Positions 9,709 to 21,340 of a stretch of 64,000 nt of DNA are shown piece by piece. Both the position numbers and the translations under genes were made by a program. Below the pieces are notes generated by a model. That model did no database searches. It saw only the letters and a program-made list of their open reading frames with translations, and was not told the origin of the DNA. Each line of letters begins with the position of its first letter. Position 1 is the first letter of the stretch. Source of the stretch: Rhodospirillum rubrum ATCC 11170 (GTDB taxonomy: Bacteria; Pseudomonadota; Alphaproteobacteria; Rhodospirillales; Rhodospirillaceae); assembly GCF_000013085.1 (NCBI RefSeq), contig NC_007643.1, forward strand, positions 2,031,001 through 2,095,000. The letters run 5' to 3'.

Positions 9709-9716
<8 letters not shown>

Positions 9717-10653
9717 CGGTCCGGCTCCCCTTCCCCTTGTCCGGTCCCAGGATATGGCCCAGATCGGCCGCCACTTCGGGCGGCAGATCCTCGTCCTCCT
9801 CCTCGCCCAGATAGGCCTTGATCACCGCCGGATCCTCGCGCACCGACTTCGGATCGCCATCGGCGATCTTGCGGCCGTGGTCGAGCACGACGATGTGGTC
9901 GGAGATGCCCATGACCACGCTCATGTCGTGTTCGATCAGCAAAAGCCCGATGCCGTGTTCGTCGCGGATCGCCCGCAGAAGGTCGTTGAGATCAAGGGAT
10001 TCACGGGGATTAAGGCCGGCGGCGGGTTCGTCAAGGCAGAGAACCACCGGTTCTGTGCACATCGCCCGGGCGATTTCCAGGCGGCGCTGGTCGCCATAGG
10101 GCAGGTTCTGGGCGTCCCAATCGGCCCGCGCCGTCAGCCCGACCCGATCAAGCCAATAGGCCGCCCGCTCGATGGCGATGCGCTCGGCCCGGCGATAGAC
10201 CGGCAGATTGAGCAGCCCGGCCAGCGAGAACTTCGACGCCGACATCAGGGCGTTATGCTGGGCGACGATCAGGTTTTCCAGAACCGACATCTGGCCAAAC
10301 AACCGGATATTCTGGAAGGTGCGCCCGACATGGGCCTGTTGGGCGACGCGGAAGCCCTCCATCCGTTCCAGATAGAACGTCCGCTGCTTTTGCGGATGAT
10401 GCAGGGTCAGGCGGCCGACCGTCGGCTTGTAAAAACCGGTCAGGCAATTGAACACGGTGGTCTTGCCCGCGCCGTTCGGCCCGATGATCGAGGTGATTTC
10501 CCGGTTATGGGCGACGAAGGACAGATCGTCGATCGCCACCAGCCCGCCAAAGCGCATGGTCAGATGGTCGACTTCAAGCAGAACACTGCGATCGGTCGTC
10601 GCCGGCAGGGCGGTCGAGCCCTCGACCCCCGGAATCATGGTGGCGATGCTCAT
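9709..10653 (-). CDS. livG: Branched-chain amino acid ABC transporter ATPase LivG
   Basis: The partner ATPase of LivF, 314 residues. Walker A GPNGAGKTT, the LivG-type insert containing NIRLFGQMSVLENL, the signature LPYGDQRRLEIARA and Walker B LCLDEPAAGLNP are visible. It is longer than typical LivG (about 255) because of an N-terminal extension of about 25 residues and a C-terminal tail with an acidic GEEEDEDLP patch. The start ATG overlaps the livM stop as ATGA. Several in-frame starts exist in the N-terminal extension, so the exact start is uncertain, but coupling to livM favours the one given. Confidence 0.94.
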
Positions 10654-12011
10654 GCCTTGCCCCCCTGCTTGGCAAGCCTGTGCTTGATCTTCTCAAAGAG
10701 GATGGTCGGATCGCGGTACGACAGCAGGCCGCGCGGCCGCCAAACCATCACCGCGACCATCGCCGCGCCGAAGAAGAACATGCGGAACTGATCGAACTCG
10801 CGGAACACCTCGGGCAACACCACCAGGAAGAAGGCGGCGATGACCACGCCGATCTGGCTTCCCATGCCGCCGAGAACGACGATCGCCAGGATCACCGCGC
10901 TTTCCATGAAGGTGAAGCTTTCCGGGCTGATGAAGCCCTGGCGGGTAGCGAAGAACGATCCGGCGAAACCGCCGAACATGGCGCCGAGGGCGAAGGCCGA
11001 CAGCTTGACGTTGGTCGGGTTGATGCCCAGCGAACGGCAGGCGATCTCGTCTTCGCGCAGGGCTTCCCAGGCCCGGCCGACCGGCAGCCGGCGGATGCGC
11101 CCGGTGAAGATGTTGGTCAGAACCGCCAGGGCCAGGATCAGATAGAACAGGAAGATCACCCGGTGGTCGGGCGAATAGGAGATGCCGAAGAACTGGTGGA
11201 AGGTCTCGCCGCCCTCGGGCGCGGTCCGGGCGAAATCCAGGCCGAAGAAGCTGGGACGCTCGATGCCGCTGATGCCGTCGGGACCGTTGGTCACCGCGTA
11301 CCAATTCAGCAAGACGACGCGGATGATCTCGCCAAAGCCCAAGGTGACGATGGCCAGATAATCGCCGCGCAACCGCAAGACCGGGAAGCCGAGGACGACG
11401 CCGAAGAAGGCGGCGAAAACGCCGGCCAGCGGCAGGCAGACCCAGAACGACCAGCCGAAGGTCTGCGACAGCAGGGCGTAGGAATAGGCGCCGACCGCAT
11501 AGAAGGCGACATAGCCGAGATCGAGAAGCCCGGCCAGACCGACAACGATATTCAGCCCCCAGCCCAGCATGATGTAGATCATCCAGGTGGTGGCGACATC
11601 GACATAATAGCGATTGCTAAACGGCGTGATCGGAAAAACGATGGCCAGAACCAGGGCGGCCAGACCGATGAAGGCCATGTTGCGGCGGAAGAAGCCGCCA
11701 ACGGGCATGACCACGCTCTTGAGCAGGGCGTCGTGCAGGCGGTTGGACGGATTGTCGCGCCAGATGACCAGGGCGATGCGGCCGATAAACACCGTCAGCA
11801 CCGACCAGCCCCAGGTCTCCCAGCGCTGCTCGATGAACAGCCCGGCGCCCGAGCTGGTGGCGTGAAGGGCGATGAAGGGCAGGAACAAGACCGCGGCCAG
11901 GGCGGCGGTGATCAGGGATTCCTTGATCAGCTTGGGAACGTTCACCCAGCCGATCTGCAACCCGCCGGCGCCAGCGCCGGCTTTGGCGTTGAGGGGAGCT
12001 TGCGCCATCAC
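10650..12011 (-). CDS. livM: Branched-chain amino acid ABC transporter permease LivM
   Basis: A 453-residue inner-membrane permease that forms the transport channel with LivH. The N-terminal third contains extra membrane segments (around 30-50, 70-85 and 110-130) before the conserved core, which includes GLAGLLDLGYVAFYAVGAYSYALL, GDYLAIVTLGFGEIIRV and the EAA-like loop WEALREDEIACRSLGIN. The C-terminus carries SFTFMESAVILAIVVLGGMGSQIG. The length is at the long end for LivM, as common in alphaproteobacteria. The genes on both sides overlap it by four bases. Confidence 0.95.
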   Translation of the reverse strand: MMAQAPLNAKAGAGAGGLQIGWVNVPKLIKESLITAALAAVLFLPFIALHATSSGAGLFIEQRWETWGWSVLTVFIGRIALVIWRDNPSNRLHDALLKSVVMPVGGFFRRNMAFIGLAALVLAIVFPITPFSNRYYVDVATTWMIYIMLGWGLNIVVGLAGLLDLGYVAFYAVGAYSYALLSQTFGWSFWVCLPLAGVFAAFFGVVLGFPVLRLRGDYLAIVTLGFGEIIRVVLLNWYAVTNGPDGISGIERPSFFGLDFARTAPEGGETFHQFFGISYSPDHRVIFLFYLILALAVLTNIFTGRIRRLPVGRAWEALREDEIACRSLGINPTNVKLSAFALGAMFGGFAGSFFATRQGFISPESFTFMESAVILAIVVLGGMGSQIGVVIAAFFLVVLPEVFREFDQFRMFFFGAAMVAVMVWRPRGLLSYRDPTILFEKIKHRLAKQGGKA

Positions 12012-12922
12012 ACCTTCTCCACTTCGGGTTTGCCAAGGAAGCCGGTGGGTTTGAAGATGAGCACCAGAACCAGAATGCCAAAGGTAGCCACATCTTTGTA
12101 TTCAATGGTGAAATAGGCCGACCAGAAGGCCTCGATCAGGCCGATCAGCAAGCCGCCCAGCATGGCCCCGGGCAGCGATCCGATCCCCCCCAGCACCGCC
12201 GCGGTGAAGGCCTTCATGCCGGCCAGGAAGCCGATATAGAAGTCGATCACGCCGTAATAAAGCGTGGTGATCAAGCCGGCGACGGCGGCCAAAAGGGCGC
12301 CGATGACGAAGGTCAGCGAAATGGTGCGGTCGACGTTGACGCCGATCAGCGAGGCCATCTTGCGGTCCTGCTCGCAGGCTCTTTGCTGGCGGCCCATCGA
12401 GGTCTGGGTGATCACATAGGTGAAGCCCATCATCAGACCGATGGTCAAAATCCAGATGAAGATCTGCAAGTAGCTGATTTGAACGGCGAACCCGCCCTGA
12501 TTGAACACCTCGAACCCGCCGCGGATCACCGGTTGGATCGGCTTGACGCGGGCGCCCTGGGTGATCTGGACATAATTCTGCAGGGCGATGGACATGCCGA
12601 TCGCCGAAATCAGCGGCGCGAGGCGGAAGGATCCGCGCAAGGGCCGGTAGGCCAGGCGCTCCACCGTCCAGCCATAGGCGGCGGTGAAGACCATCGAGAC
12701 CACGAGGATCAGCAGCAGGGCCAAGGGAACGCTGGCGAACTCCGGCCCCCCCAGCAACACAAAGCAGATCACCGTGAGGAAGGCACCGATCATGTAGATT
12801 TCGCCATGGGCGAAGTTGATCATGCCGATAATGCCGTACACCATTGTATAGCCAATGGCGATCAGGCCGTAGATCGCTCCGAGCGTAAGCCCGTTGATCA
12901 ATTGCTGTAGAAAGTAAGCCAC
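12008..12922 (-). CDS. livH: Branched-chain amino acid ABC transporter permease LivH
   Basis: A 304-residue permease with eight or so membrane segments. The opening FLQQLINGLTLGAIYGLIAIGYTMVYGIIGMINFAHGE is the LivH hallmark (shown here as motif range, residues 3-40), and the EAA-like loop RACEQDRKMASLIGVN is present. I place the start at a GTG (12920-12922) because AAAGGGGGTAGG lies just before it and the conserved MAYFLQQL start follows; a longer ATG start adds only low-complexity residues. It is the first gene of the liv operon and is divergent from uvrA across a 408-base gap. Confidence 0.93.
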   Translation of the reverse strand: MAYFLQQLINGLTLGAIYGLIAIGYTMVYGIIGMINFAHGEIYMIGAFLTVICFVLLGGPEFASVPLALLLILVVSMVFTAAYGWTVERLAYRPLRGSFRLAPLISAIGMSIALQNYVQITQGARVKPIQPVIRGGFEVFNQGGFAVQISYLQIFIWILTIGLMMGFTYVITQTSMGRQQRACEQDRKMASLIGVNVDRTISLTFVIGALLAAVAGLITTLYYGVIDFYIGFLAGMKAFTAAVLGGIGSLPGAMLGGLLIGLIEAFWSAYFTIEYKDVATFGILVLVLIFKPTGFLGKPEVEKV

Positions 12923-13330
12923 CCTACCCCCTTTTTTAGCGCCCCCCAAACTCCCTGGCGCTTTTTCATCGGTTTCGTGTGGGTTGATAGTTCCGGGACG
13001 GGCGCCTCTCTCAGGCGACTACGGCCAAGGTCGGCCGGTCCCGGTCCCGCACTGCTGATCATGCTTGTTACAATAGGTCCATCCCTTTGCGCAATTCTTA
13101 GAATTCCCGAAGTTTTGTTTGCAACCGGCGACCATAAAAAAGGCAATCCGCCTTCTTGATGGGCAGCCTATCGAGAAATGACCTATTACACATTTTAGGC
13201 GAAATTTCGTTTCGAATAATAGGGCGAAAATGGCGCAAAATTACAGGTGTTTGCGGGAGGTGCAAACCGCCTAGTCAGACGTTAAGTATCAGCCGATGGT
13301 TTATTCATTCCATATTCTTCGAAGGCAGCC
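12923..13330. promoter_or_regulatory. Divergent livH-uvrA intergenic region
   Basis: This 408-base gap must contain promoters for livH (leftward) and uvrA (rightward). Its right half is much more AT-rich than the flanks. A perfect palindrome AATTCT-T-AGAATT lies at 13093-13105, next to TTGCGCAA. A GCGCC/GGCGC hairpin precedes the livH ribosome site. I looked for the alphaproteobacterial SOS box GTTC-N7-GTTC near uvrA and did not find it. No convincing -35/-10 pair could be chosen. Confidence 0.45.
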
Positions 13331-16183
<2,853 letters not shown>

Positions 16184-16211
16184 GGCGGCTTGCCGACGAT
16201 GGGGCGGGCTT

Positions 16212-17201
16212 TCAGCCGAGCAGGGGGTGGACCGGGGCGAGCAGGCTGGCGCGCAACAGCAGGCCGGCCAGAACCACCAAGATCAGGCCGGCCAGGGTGC
16301 CGGCCAAGCCCCCCAGCAAGGCCGGTGACAGCGGCAGGCGGCGGGCCAGTCCGGCGATGGGCAGGCGCGAGGCCCGCGCCCCGACCGCCAGCAGGGCGAC
16401 GGTCGCCGCCGTGCCCAGGGCCATGACATAGGCGGCGAGGATGCCCGCCGCCCATAGCCCCAGACCATTGGCCACCACCAGCACCAGGATCGCCCCGCTG
16501 CAGGGGCGAATGCCCACCGCCAGGGCGATCATCGCCGCCGACCGCCACTCGGTGGCCTTGGCGACCTGATCGGCGGTCGGACCATGGGCGTGACCGCAGT
16601 GGGCACAGGCCTCCTCGTCGCGCGCCTGTCCGGGGTGGGTGGGCCGATGGTCCCCGCCGGGGGAGGGTCGGCCCGCCCGGACGATCGCCAGCAGCCCCCG
16701 CCCGCCCAGATAAAGCCCAAGGCCGAGGATGGCGGCGTAGCTGGCCGGTTCCAACCAGCGCTCGGCGGTGCGATTGGCCCAATGGGCGCCGCCCCGCATC
16801 ACCAGAAAGGCCCCATCGACCAGAACCACCGCCGTCGTCGCCTGGATCAGCGCGGCGGCGAGCGAGAGCAGGGCGGCCCGGCGAAATCCGGTCGCCGTGG
16901 TCGCCGCGTAAGCGCCGATCACCGCCTTGCCATGCCCCGGACCCAGGGCATGGAACACGCCATAGCCCAGGCTGGCGATCAGCAGGCCAACCCCCGCCGC
17001 TCCGCCCCCCTCGCCGGCCAGATCGCGCACCGCCTGCCCCAGTTCGCGGTGAAAGCCGGCCTGACGGCTGGTGATTGCCCGGGTCCAGTCGCTCAGCCAG
17101 TCGCCCGCGCCGGGCAGGCCGATCCCCCCAAGGACGATCACCCCCCCGCCGATGGCCACCACGGCGGCCCAGGCCAGGATCGGATGGTGGCGCCCGATCA
17201 T
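16212..17201 (-). CDS. NicO-family nickel/cobalt transporter
   Basis: A 329-residue membrane protein of the NicO/RcnA type, which moves Ni2+ or Co2+ across the inner membrane. The family motifs FHALGPGHGKAVIGAY (residues about 92-107) and GIRPCSGAILVLV are present, with six or more membrane segments and a cytoplasmic loop rich in His, Asp and Cys (GDHRPTHPGQ...CAHCGHAHG), likely metal binding. The start ATG overlaps the stop of the DUF1007 gene (ATGA), so the pair is one operon. DUF1007 and NicO proteins often occur together. Direction of transport and exact metal are inferred. Confidence 0.87.
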   Translation of the reverse strand: MIGRHHPILAWAAVVAIGGGVIVLGGIGLPGAGDWLSDWTRAITSRQAGFHRELGQAVRDLAGEGGGAAGVGLLIASLGYGVFHALGPGHGKAVIGAYAATTATGFRRAALLSLAAALIQATTAVVLVDGAFLVMRGGAHWANRTAERWLEPASYAAILGLGLYLGGRGLLAIVRAGRPSPGGDHRPTHPGQARDEEACAHCGHAHGPTADQVAKATEWRSAAMIALAVGIRPCSGAILVLVVANGLGLWAAGILAAYVMALGTAATVALLAVGARASRLPIAGLARRLPLSPALLGGLAGTLAGLILVVLAGLLLRASLLAPVHPLLG

Positions 17202-17848
17202 TGGCAGACGACGCCGATGGTTTCGGCGAAGGGGGCGCCCAGGCCTTCCTGGCCCGGTTCGATGGTCTCGGCCAGGGCGACGGCGTCATCGATCATCGCC
17301 TCGCGCAGGCCCATCGGCGGGCGGATGTGCACGACGCAGGGCGGCAGGGCCGGGGTGATCTGGGCGGCGCCCGGTTTGTCCTCGAGCAAGATGGCGATGT
17401 AATAGCTTGGATCATAAACCCGAAGCGACAGGGTGGGGGCGACCGCCCGCAAGGAGGTTGGCGCCGCCAGGGCCAGGGTGAAGCGATAGATCAGGCGCCC
17501 CGCCTCCCACTTCGCCTCATGGGCGCGCACCTCGCCCCAGGTCTGGCGCTGGCCGCCGATTTTCAGTTCGGTGAAATAGTCCCAGTCGCGCAGATCAATC
17601 ATTGCCTGGGCGATCATCGCCTCCAGCGCCGCCGGATCGGGGTGGCCGGCCTTGTCGCGCTTATAACCCTCGACGCTATAGGCGGAATAGATCTCGTCAA
17701 AGATCCAGGTGAGGGCGACGGTTTCCAGCCGTCCCTCGCCGTCGACCCCCAGGGCGACGCGGGCGTCGATCGACACATGGGGATGGGCGCGGGCCGGAAG
17801 CGTGCCACACAGGATCAAAAACAGAACAACGGATAGAAGACGAACCAT
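17198..17848 (-). CDS. DUF1007 periplasmic protein, partner of NicO transporter
   Basis: A 216-residue exported protein. A signal peptide covers about residues 1-22 (MVRLLSVVLFLILCGTLPARA) and the mature protein starts with HPHVSIDAR, the typical His-containing DUF1007 opening. The conserved WIFDEIYSAY and Y-F-TELKI segments follow. I take the ATG at 17848, where the signal peptide begins, over a longer start adding 19 residues. It probably binds metal in the periplasm for the NicO transporter with which it overlaps; that role is inferred from gene pairing. Confidence 0.82.
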   Translation of the reverse strand: MVRLLSVVLFLILCGTLPARAHPHVSIDARVALGVDGEGRLETVALTWIFDEIYSAYSVEGYKRDKAGHPDPAALEAMIAQAMIDLRDWDYFTELKIGGQRQTWGEVRAHEAKWEAGRLIYRFTLALAAPTSLRAVAPTLSLRVYDPSYYIAILLEDKPGAAQITPALPPCVVHIRPPMGLREAMIDDAVALAETIEPGQEGLGAPFAETIGVVCQ

Positions 17849-18073
17849 CGCTATCTCCGGCGGCACACCAAGGATCGCAAAAAGCGCGACCGCTCTTCCC
17901 GACAAAAGGGAAGCCCGCGCCCTGTGGCCGAACTATGGCCTTATCATCCCCCGGGTCGGGCCCGCCCCGCAACCACGACCACCCGGCCGGCGTTTGATCG
18001 GCGCCCCCGGCGGTCGCCCGGGAGTGCCCGGGCCGGGAGCATCCGGCCCAAAGCCTTTGTGAAAGGGTAGCCC

Positions 18074-18508
18074 ATGGTCCTCCCGCCCCGCTTCGCCGCC
18101 TCGCGCCCATGGCCGCCCTTATCGCGATGGGCCCTGGGGCTCGCCATCCTGGCCGTCGGCGTCCCCTTGTCCGCCGGCGCCCAATCCGGGCCGTTGCCTC
18201 CGGGATCGGTGGTCGCCGGCGGCTGGCTGGCCGAAGCCCAGGGCGTTGCCATGCGCTTGCATGCCGATGGCTCCTATGAGATCGAGGAACCGGGCCGCCC
18301 GCCGGCGGGCGGGCAATACGGCGTCGCTGGCGACACGGCGACTTTCAGCGCCGCCGCCGGCCTTTGCGCCGGCGACATCGGCCGCTATGGGGTGGTCCAG
18401 GAGGGCACGACCGATCTGCGCTTCGTGCTGATCGAAGACCCCTGCTTGCCCCGCCGCCTCGCCCTGGCCCAACCCTTCCACGCCATCGGCGAGACGACGC
18501 CGCCGTGA
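18074..18508 (+). CDS. Small secreted protein of unknown function
   Basis: A 144-residue protein I do not recognise. A twin-basic N-terminus and hydrophobic stretch (residues about 18-36, RWALGLAILAVGVPLSAGAQ) form a signal peptide, with cleavage near AGA-QS. The mature part contains GGWLAEAQGVAMRLHADGSYEIEEPG and GQYGVAGDTATF, a pattern like small lipocalin- or META-like beta domains that describe a property versus a control, and two cysteines (in GLCAGD and EDPCLP) that could form a disulphide. The ATG at 18074 lies after AGGGTAGCCC. It converges on the DUF4170 gene with a 17-base gap. Real coding is likely; function is open. Confidence 0.65.
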   Translation: MVLPPRFAASRPWPPLSRWALGLAILAVGVPLSAGAQSGPLPPGSVVAGGWLAEAQGVAMRLHADGSYEIEEPGRPPAGGQYGVAGDTATFSAAAGLCAGDIGRYGVVQEGTTDLRFVLIEDPCLPRRLALAQPFHAIGETTPP

Positions 18509-18525
18509 CGGCGGCTCCGGCCGGG

Positions 18526-18954
18526 TCAGCCGGCCGCAAAGCGTCCTAAAAAGTCGTCGATCTCGCGATCGCTGACGATGTCATAGCGGTGCAGGGCGCT
18601 ATCGACGGTTTGGCTGGTGATGCCGCGCCAGAAGATCATCGCCTCCTGCTTCTCGAAGGGGCCATAGCGTTCGACGGAATGGCCCTCGGCCATGGTCTTG
18701 AAATCGGTGCCGGCATATTCGCCGCCAACGACGAAAAACGCCTTGCCCTGGCGGTCATCCTCGTTGCGCACGAAATAGCGCACCATGGCGTTATCAACGG
18801 TTTTTCCCGTCAGCGCCCGCCAGCATTCATGGGCGCCGCTCTCGGTGAAGGGGCCGAAGCGTTCCTCGGGCGTTCCCTCGACCAGGGCGCTGAACGACGT
18901 ATCGGCATATTCGCCGCCGACAACCCAATAGCTGCGTTTATCCATGATCGACAT
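18526..18954 (-). CDS. Tandem DUF4170 protein
   Basis: A 142-residue soluble protein made of two copies of the DUF4170 domain, at about 9-62 and 73-126. Each has the pattern VVGGEYADTxF, then ERxGPF, then a tryptophan (CWRALTG, FWRGITS) and TVDxAxxRY. The two copies are about half identical. DUF4170 is a short family found mainly in alphaproteobacteria; I know of no assigned function. The ATG at 18954 has AGGGGAC before it, and a second ATG at 18945 is possible. It is divergent from trmFO. Confidence 0.82.
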   Translation of the reverse strand: MSIMDKRSYWVVGGEYADTSFSALVEGTPEERFGPFTESGAHECWRALTGKTVDNAMVRYFVRNEDDRQGKAFFVVGGEYAGTDFKTMAEGHSVERYGPFEKQEAMIFWRGITSQTVDSALHRYDIVSDREIDDFLGRFAAG

Positions 18955-19134
18955 GTCCCCTGAACGGTTGGCGTCTATGGTTCGCGTCCTGCAGCCGGGC
19001 GGGATCGAGTATCCGATCGTTCCCGTCGGGGATGTTGTGTTGCCCAGGCGGGGCTTCCTGTCAAGGCCCGCCGCCAAGGGAACAGGCGCGGCTATTTCTA
19101 GACAGCCGGCTCGCGCCGCATTATGGGAGAAGCC

Positions 19135-20583
19135 ATGACACAGCACCCTCCCCTCACCATCGTCGGCGGCGGTCTTGCCGGATGCGAAGCCGCTTGGCAG
19201 GCCGCCCGTGCCGGGCTGCGCGTGATCCTGATCGAGATGCGGCCGCTCCGCACTACCGAGGCCCATCTCGGCGACGGACTGGCCGAACTGGTCTGTTCGA
19301 ATTCGCTGCGCTCGGATGATCCCCTTTATAACGCCGTCGGCCTCCTCCACGAGGAGATGCGCCGCGCCGGATCGTTGATCCTGGCGATGGCCGAGGCCCA
19401 CCGGGTTCCCGCCGGCGGCGCCTTGGCTGTTGATCGCCAGGGCTTTTCCGACGCCATCACCCGCGCCCTGGCCGAGCATCCGCTGATCGAGATCCGCCGC
19501 GGCGAGGTCGACCGTCTGCCCGCAGTCGAGGACGGACCGGCGATCATCGCCAGCGGGCCGCTGACCTCGGCGGCTTTGGCCGCCGCCATCGCCGAGGCGA
19601 CCGGCGAGACCAGTCTGGCCTTTTTCGACGCCATCGCCCCGATCGTCCATAAGGACAGCATCGATTTCGACCGCGCCTGGTTCCAGTCGCGCTACGACAA
19701 GGGCGACGGCCGCGACTACATCAATTGCCCGCTGACCCGCGACCAATACGACGCCTTCGTCGACGCCCTGCTGGCCGGCGAGAAAACCATGTTCAAGGAA
19801 TGGGAAGGCACGCCCTATTTCGACGGCTGCCTGCCCATCGAGGTGATGGCCGAGCGCGGCCGCGAAACCCTGGCCTTCGGACCGATGAAGCCGGTGGGTC
19901 TGACCGACCCGCGCAATCCCGGTCTGCGCCCCCATGCGGTGGTGCAGCTGCGCCAGGATAACGCCCTGGGAACCCTCTACAACATGGTCGGCTTCCAAAC
20001 CAAGCTGAAGCATGGCGAACAGGCGCGGATCTTCCGCATGATCCCCGGGCTGGAAAACGCCGAATTCGCCCGACTCGGCGGCATTCACCGCAATACCTTT
20101 CTCAACAGCCCGCGCCTTCTCGATCCGACGCTGCGCCTCAAGGCCCGCCCCCATCTGCGCTTCGCCGGCCAGATCACCGGCTGCGAGGGCTATGTGGAAA
20201 GCGCCGCCATCGGGCTGCTCGCCGGTCGTTTCGCCAGCGCCGAGATCCTCGACGCCGCCTCGTTTGCGCCGCCGCCGCCGACAACCGCCCTGGGCGGGCT
20301 GCTTGGCCATATCACCGGCGGCGCCAATGCCGAAACCTTCCAGCCGATGAATGTCAATTTCGGCCTGTTGCCGCCGCTTGAAGCCCGCCCCGTGCGCCCC
20401 GGCGCCAAGCCCCGGGTGCCCAAGGGCCGCGAGCGCAAGCTGGAATCCGCCCGCCGGGCTTTGGTCGATCTCGGCGATTGGCTGCGCCAGCCCTCGCCCT
20501 GGTCGGCCGAGGATTCCCCGCGCGCCGCCCTTCCCATCCCCGAGCCCACCCCGCTGGGCCCAGCGAGCGGCTCAAGCGAGTAA
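19135..20583 (+). CDS. trmFO: Methylenetetrahydrofolate-tRNA-(uracil-5-)-methyltransferase
   Basis: TrmFO uses methylenetetrahydrofolate and FAD to make ribothymidine at position 54 of tRNA, replacing the SAM-dependent TrmA of E. coli. The FAD-binding [11 protein letters not shown] motif is at residues 11-21 and the family motif CSNSLRSDD near 60. The flavin-cysteine region and the C-terminal [20 protein letters not shown] stretch are intact. At 482 residues it is full length. I chose the ATG at 19135, preceded by GGGAGAAGCC, over an upstream ATG four codons earlier that overlaps this ribosome site. Confidence 0.95.
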   Translation: MTQHPPLTIVGGGLAGCEAAWQAARAGLRVILIEMRPLRTTEAHLGDGLAELVCSNSLRSDDPLYNAVGLLHEEMRRAGSLILAMAEAHRVPAGGALAVDRQGFSDAITRALAEHPLIEIRRGEVDRLPAVEDGPAIIASGPLTSAALAAAIAEATGETSLAFFDAIAPIVHKDSIDFDRAWFQSRYDKGDGRDYINCPLTRDQYDAFVDALLAGEKTMFKEWEGTPYFDGCLPIEVMAERGRETLAFGPMKPVGLTDPRNPGLRPHAVVQLRQDNALGTLYNMVGFQTKLKHGEQARIFRMIPGLENAEFARLGGIHRNTFLNSPRLLDPTLRLKARPHLRFAGQITGCEGYVESAAIGLLAGRFASAEILDAASFAPPPPTTALGGLLGHITGGANAETFQPMNVNFGLLPPLEARPVRPGAKPRVPKGRERKLESARRALVDLGDWLRQPSPWSAEDSPRAALPIPEPTPLGPASGSSE

Positions 20584-20620
20584 AGCAAAGTCCAACAAGG
20601 GGTTATGCGTCATTCCTCAC

Positions 20621-20647
20621 AAAAAAACAGGCCCGGAAACGGGCCTG
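20621..20647 (-). terminator. Intrinsic terminator, strongest on the minus strand
   Basis: CAGGCCCG pairs with CGGGCCTG around a four-base loop (stem 20628-20647), and on the minus strand seven T residues follow. It lies 38 bases after trmFO, where it has a weaker plus-strand tail (TTGAG), so it may serve both directions. The better orientation ends a leftward transcript, most likely that of the small secreted protein at 20912-21130. Confidence 0.8.
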
Positions 20648-20716
20648 TTGAGAGGGATAGGGATGGGGAGGACGGACCAGCAAGGCGGACGATTGAGCGC
20701 GCGGCGCAAGGCGGAA

Positions 20717-20782
20717 TCACCCCGCCTCAAGCTGGCGCGGCTTGGGGTCGCACGGCGCCGCCTCTCTTTGGCTGAACGGCAT
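20717..20782 (-). other. Possible 21-codon ORF with a strong ribosome site
   Basis: Within the 3' part of the leftward transcript between the small secreted protein and the terminator, a 21-codon frame (MPFSQREAAPCDPK...) follows GGAAGGAAGGGGCGT. The ribosome site is good but the peptide is short and unlike anything I know. The rest of 20584-20911 shows only GC-rich inverted repeats (for example GCCCGCGGGC near 20902). Confidence 0.2.
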
Positions 20783-20911
20783 ACGCCCCTTCCTTCCCCG
20801 ATAGGCGAGCGCCTTCCGGGGGGAAATCGGGCGTCCACGACGGGGGCGCCCGAAAGCGGCAGTGGATAAGAACGCCCGCAGGCGACGGTGTATGATGACG
20901 CCCGCGGGCGG

Positions 20912-21130
20912 TCAGTGCATGCCCGACAGGGCAAGCACGGTGCGGCCCCATTCGGCGGAGGCCGGGGCACCGATGCCACCGACATCTTCGATCTGCGGGG
21001 ATTGAACGCCGGCAAGCAGCCCAAGGGCGGTGGTGCCGACATCGATCGCGCCGGCAAAAACGATGCTGAGAGCGACGACACTAAAAGCGGCGGCCATATG
21101 CTGGCCGAGAGTGCAGCGAATGAAGGGCAT
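20912..21130 (-). CDS. Small secreted or membrane protein, 72 residues
   Basis: I do not recognise this protein. It begins MPFIRCTLGQ, followed by a strongly hydrophobic segment at about 11-40 (AAAFSVVALSIVFAGAIDVGTTAL), so it is either exported or anchored in the membrane; the remainder is short and rich in small residues. A perfect ribosome site, AAGGAGG, lies nine bases before the ATG. A promoter-like TTGAAG-N17-TATTCT lies at 21217-21245 and a terminator at 20621-20647, so it looks like its own transcription unit. These signals make it a real gene in my view even without homology. Confidence 0.65.
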   Translation of the reverse strand: MPFIRCTLGQHMAAAFSVVALSIVFAGAIDVGTTALGLLAGVQSPQIEDVGGIGAPASAEWGRTVLALSGMH

Positions 21131-21216
21131 CGCCTGCCTCCTTTTCCTCGACCCCCCGGACCCGGGGGAGGGGTGGATACCGAAGCATCCGAGGTTCTGT
21201 TCAACGTCAGGATCTT

Positions 21217-21245
21217 AGAATACGCTTTTTAAGAAAAAACTTCAA
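21217..21245 (-). promoter_or_regulatory. Sigma-70-like promoter of the 72-residue protein gene
   Basis: On the minus strand TTGAAG (21240-21245) and TATTCT (21217-21222) are separated by exactly 17 bases of T-rich DNA. It stands out in this GC-rich region and is about 87 bases upstream of the ATG at 21130. Confidence 0.6.
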
Positions 21246-21340
21246 GTCTTTGAATCCCCAATCTTTTCCGGGTCTTGATAGAAAGTCGCCGCCCCCCTCC
21301 CCTTTTCGGTCGGAGCGGACCGGAGGCGGTTTCGCGGCCG

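Noticed and set aside
13110-13140. Sigma-54 promoter on the minus strand ahead of livH
   Set aside because: TGG and TTGCA are present but GG and GC are nine rather than ten bases apart.
13093-13330. SOS box in front of uvrA
   Set aside because: No GTTC-N7-GTTC or reverse form was found in the leader.
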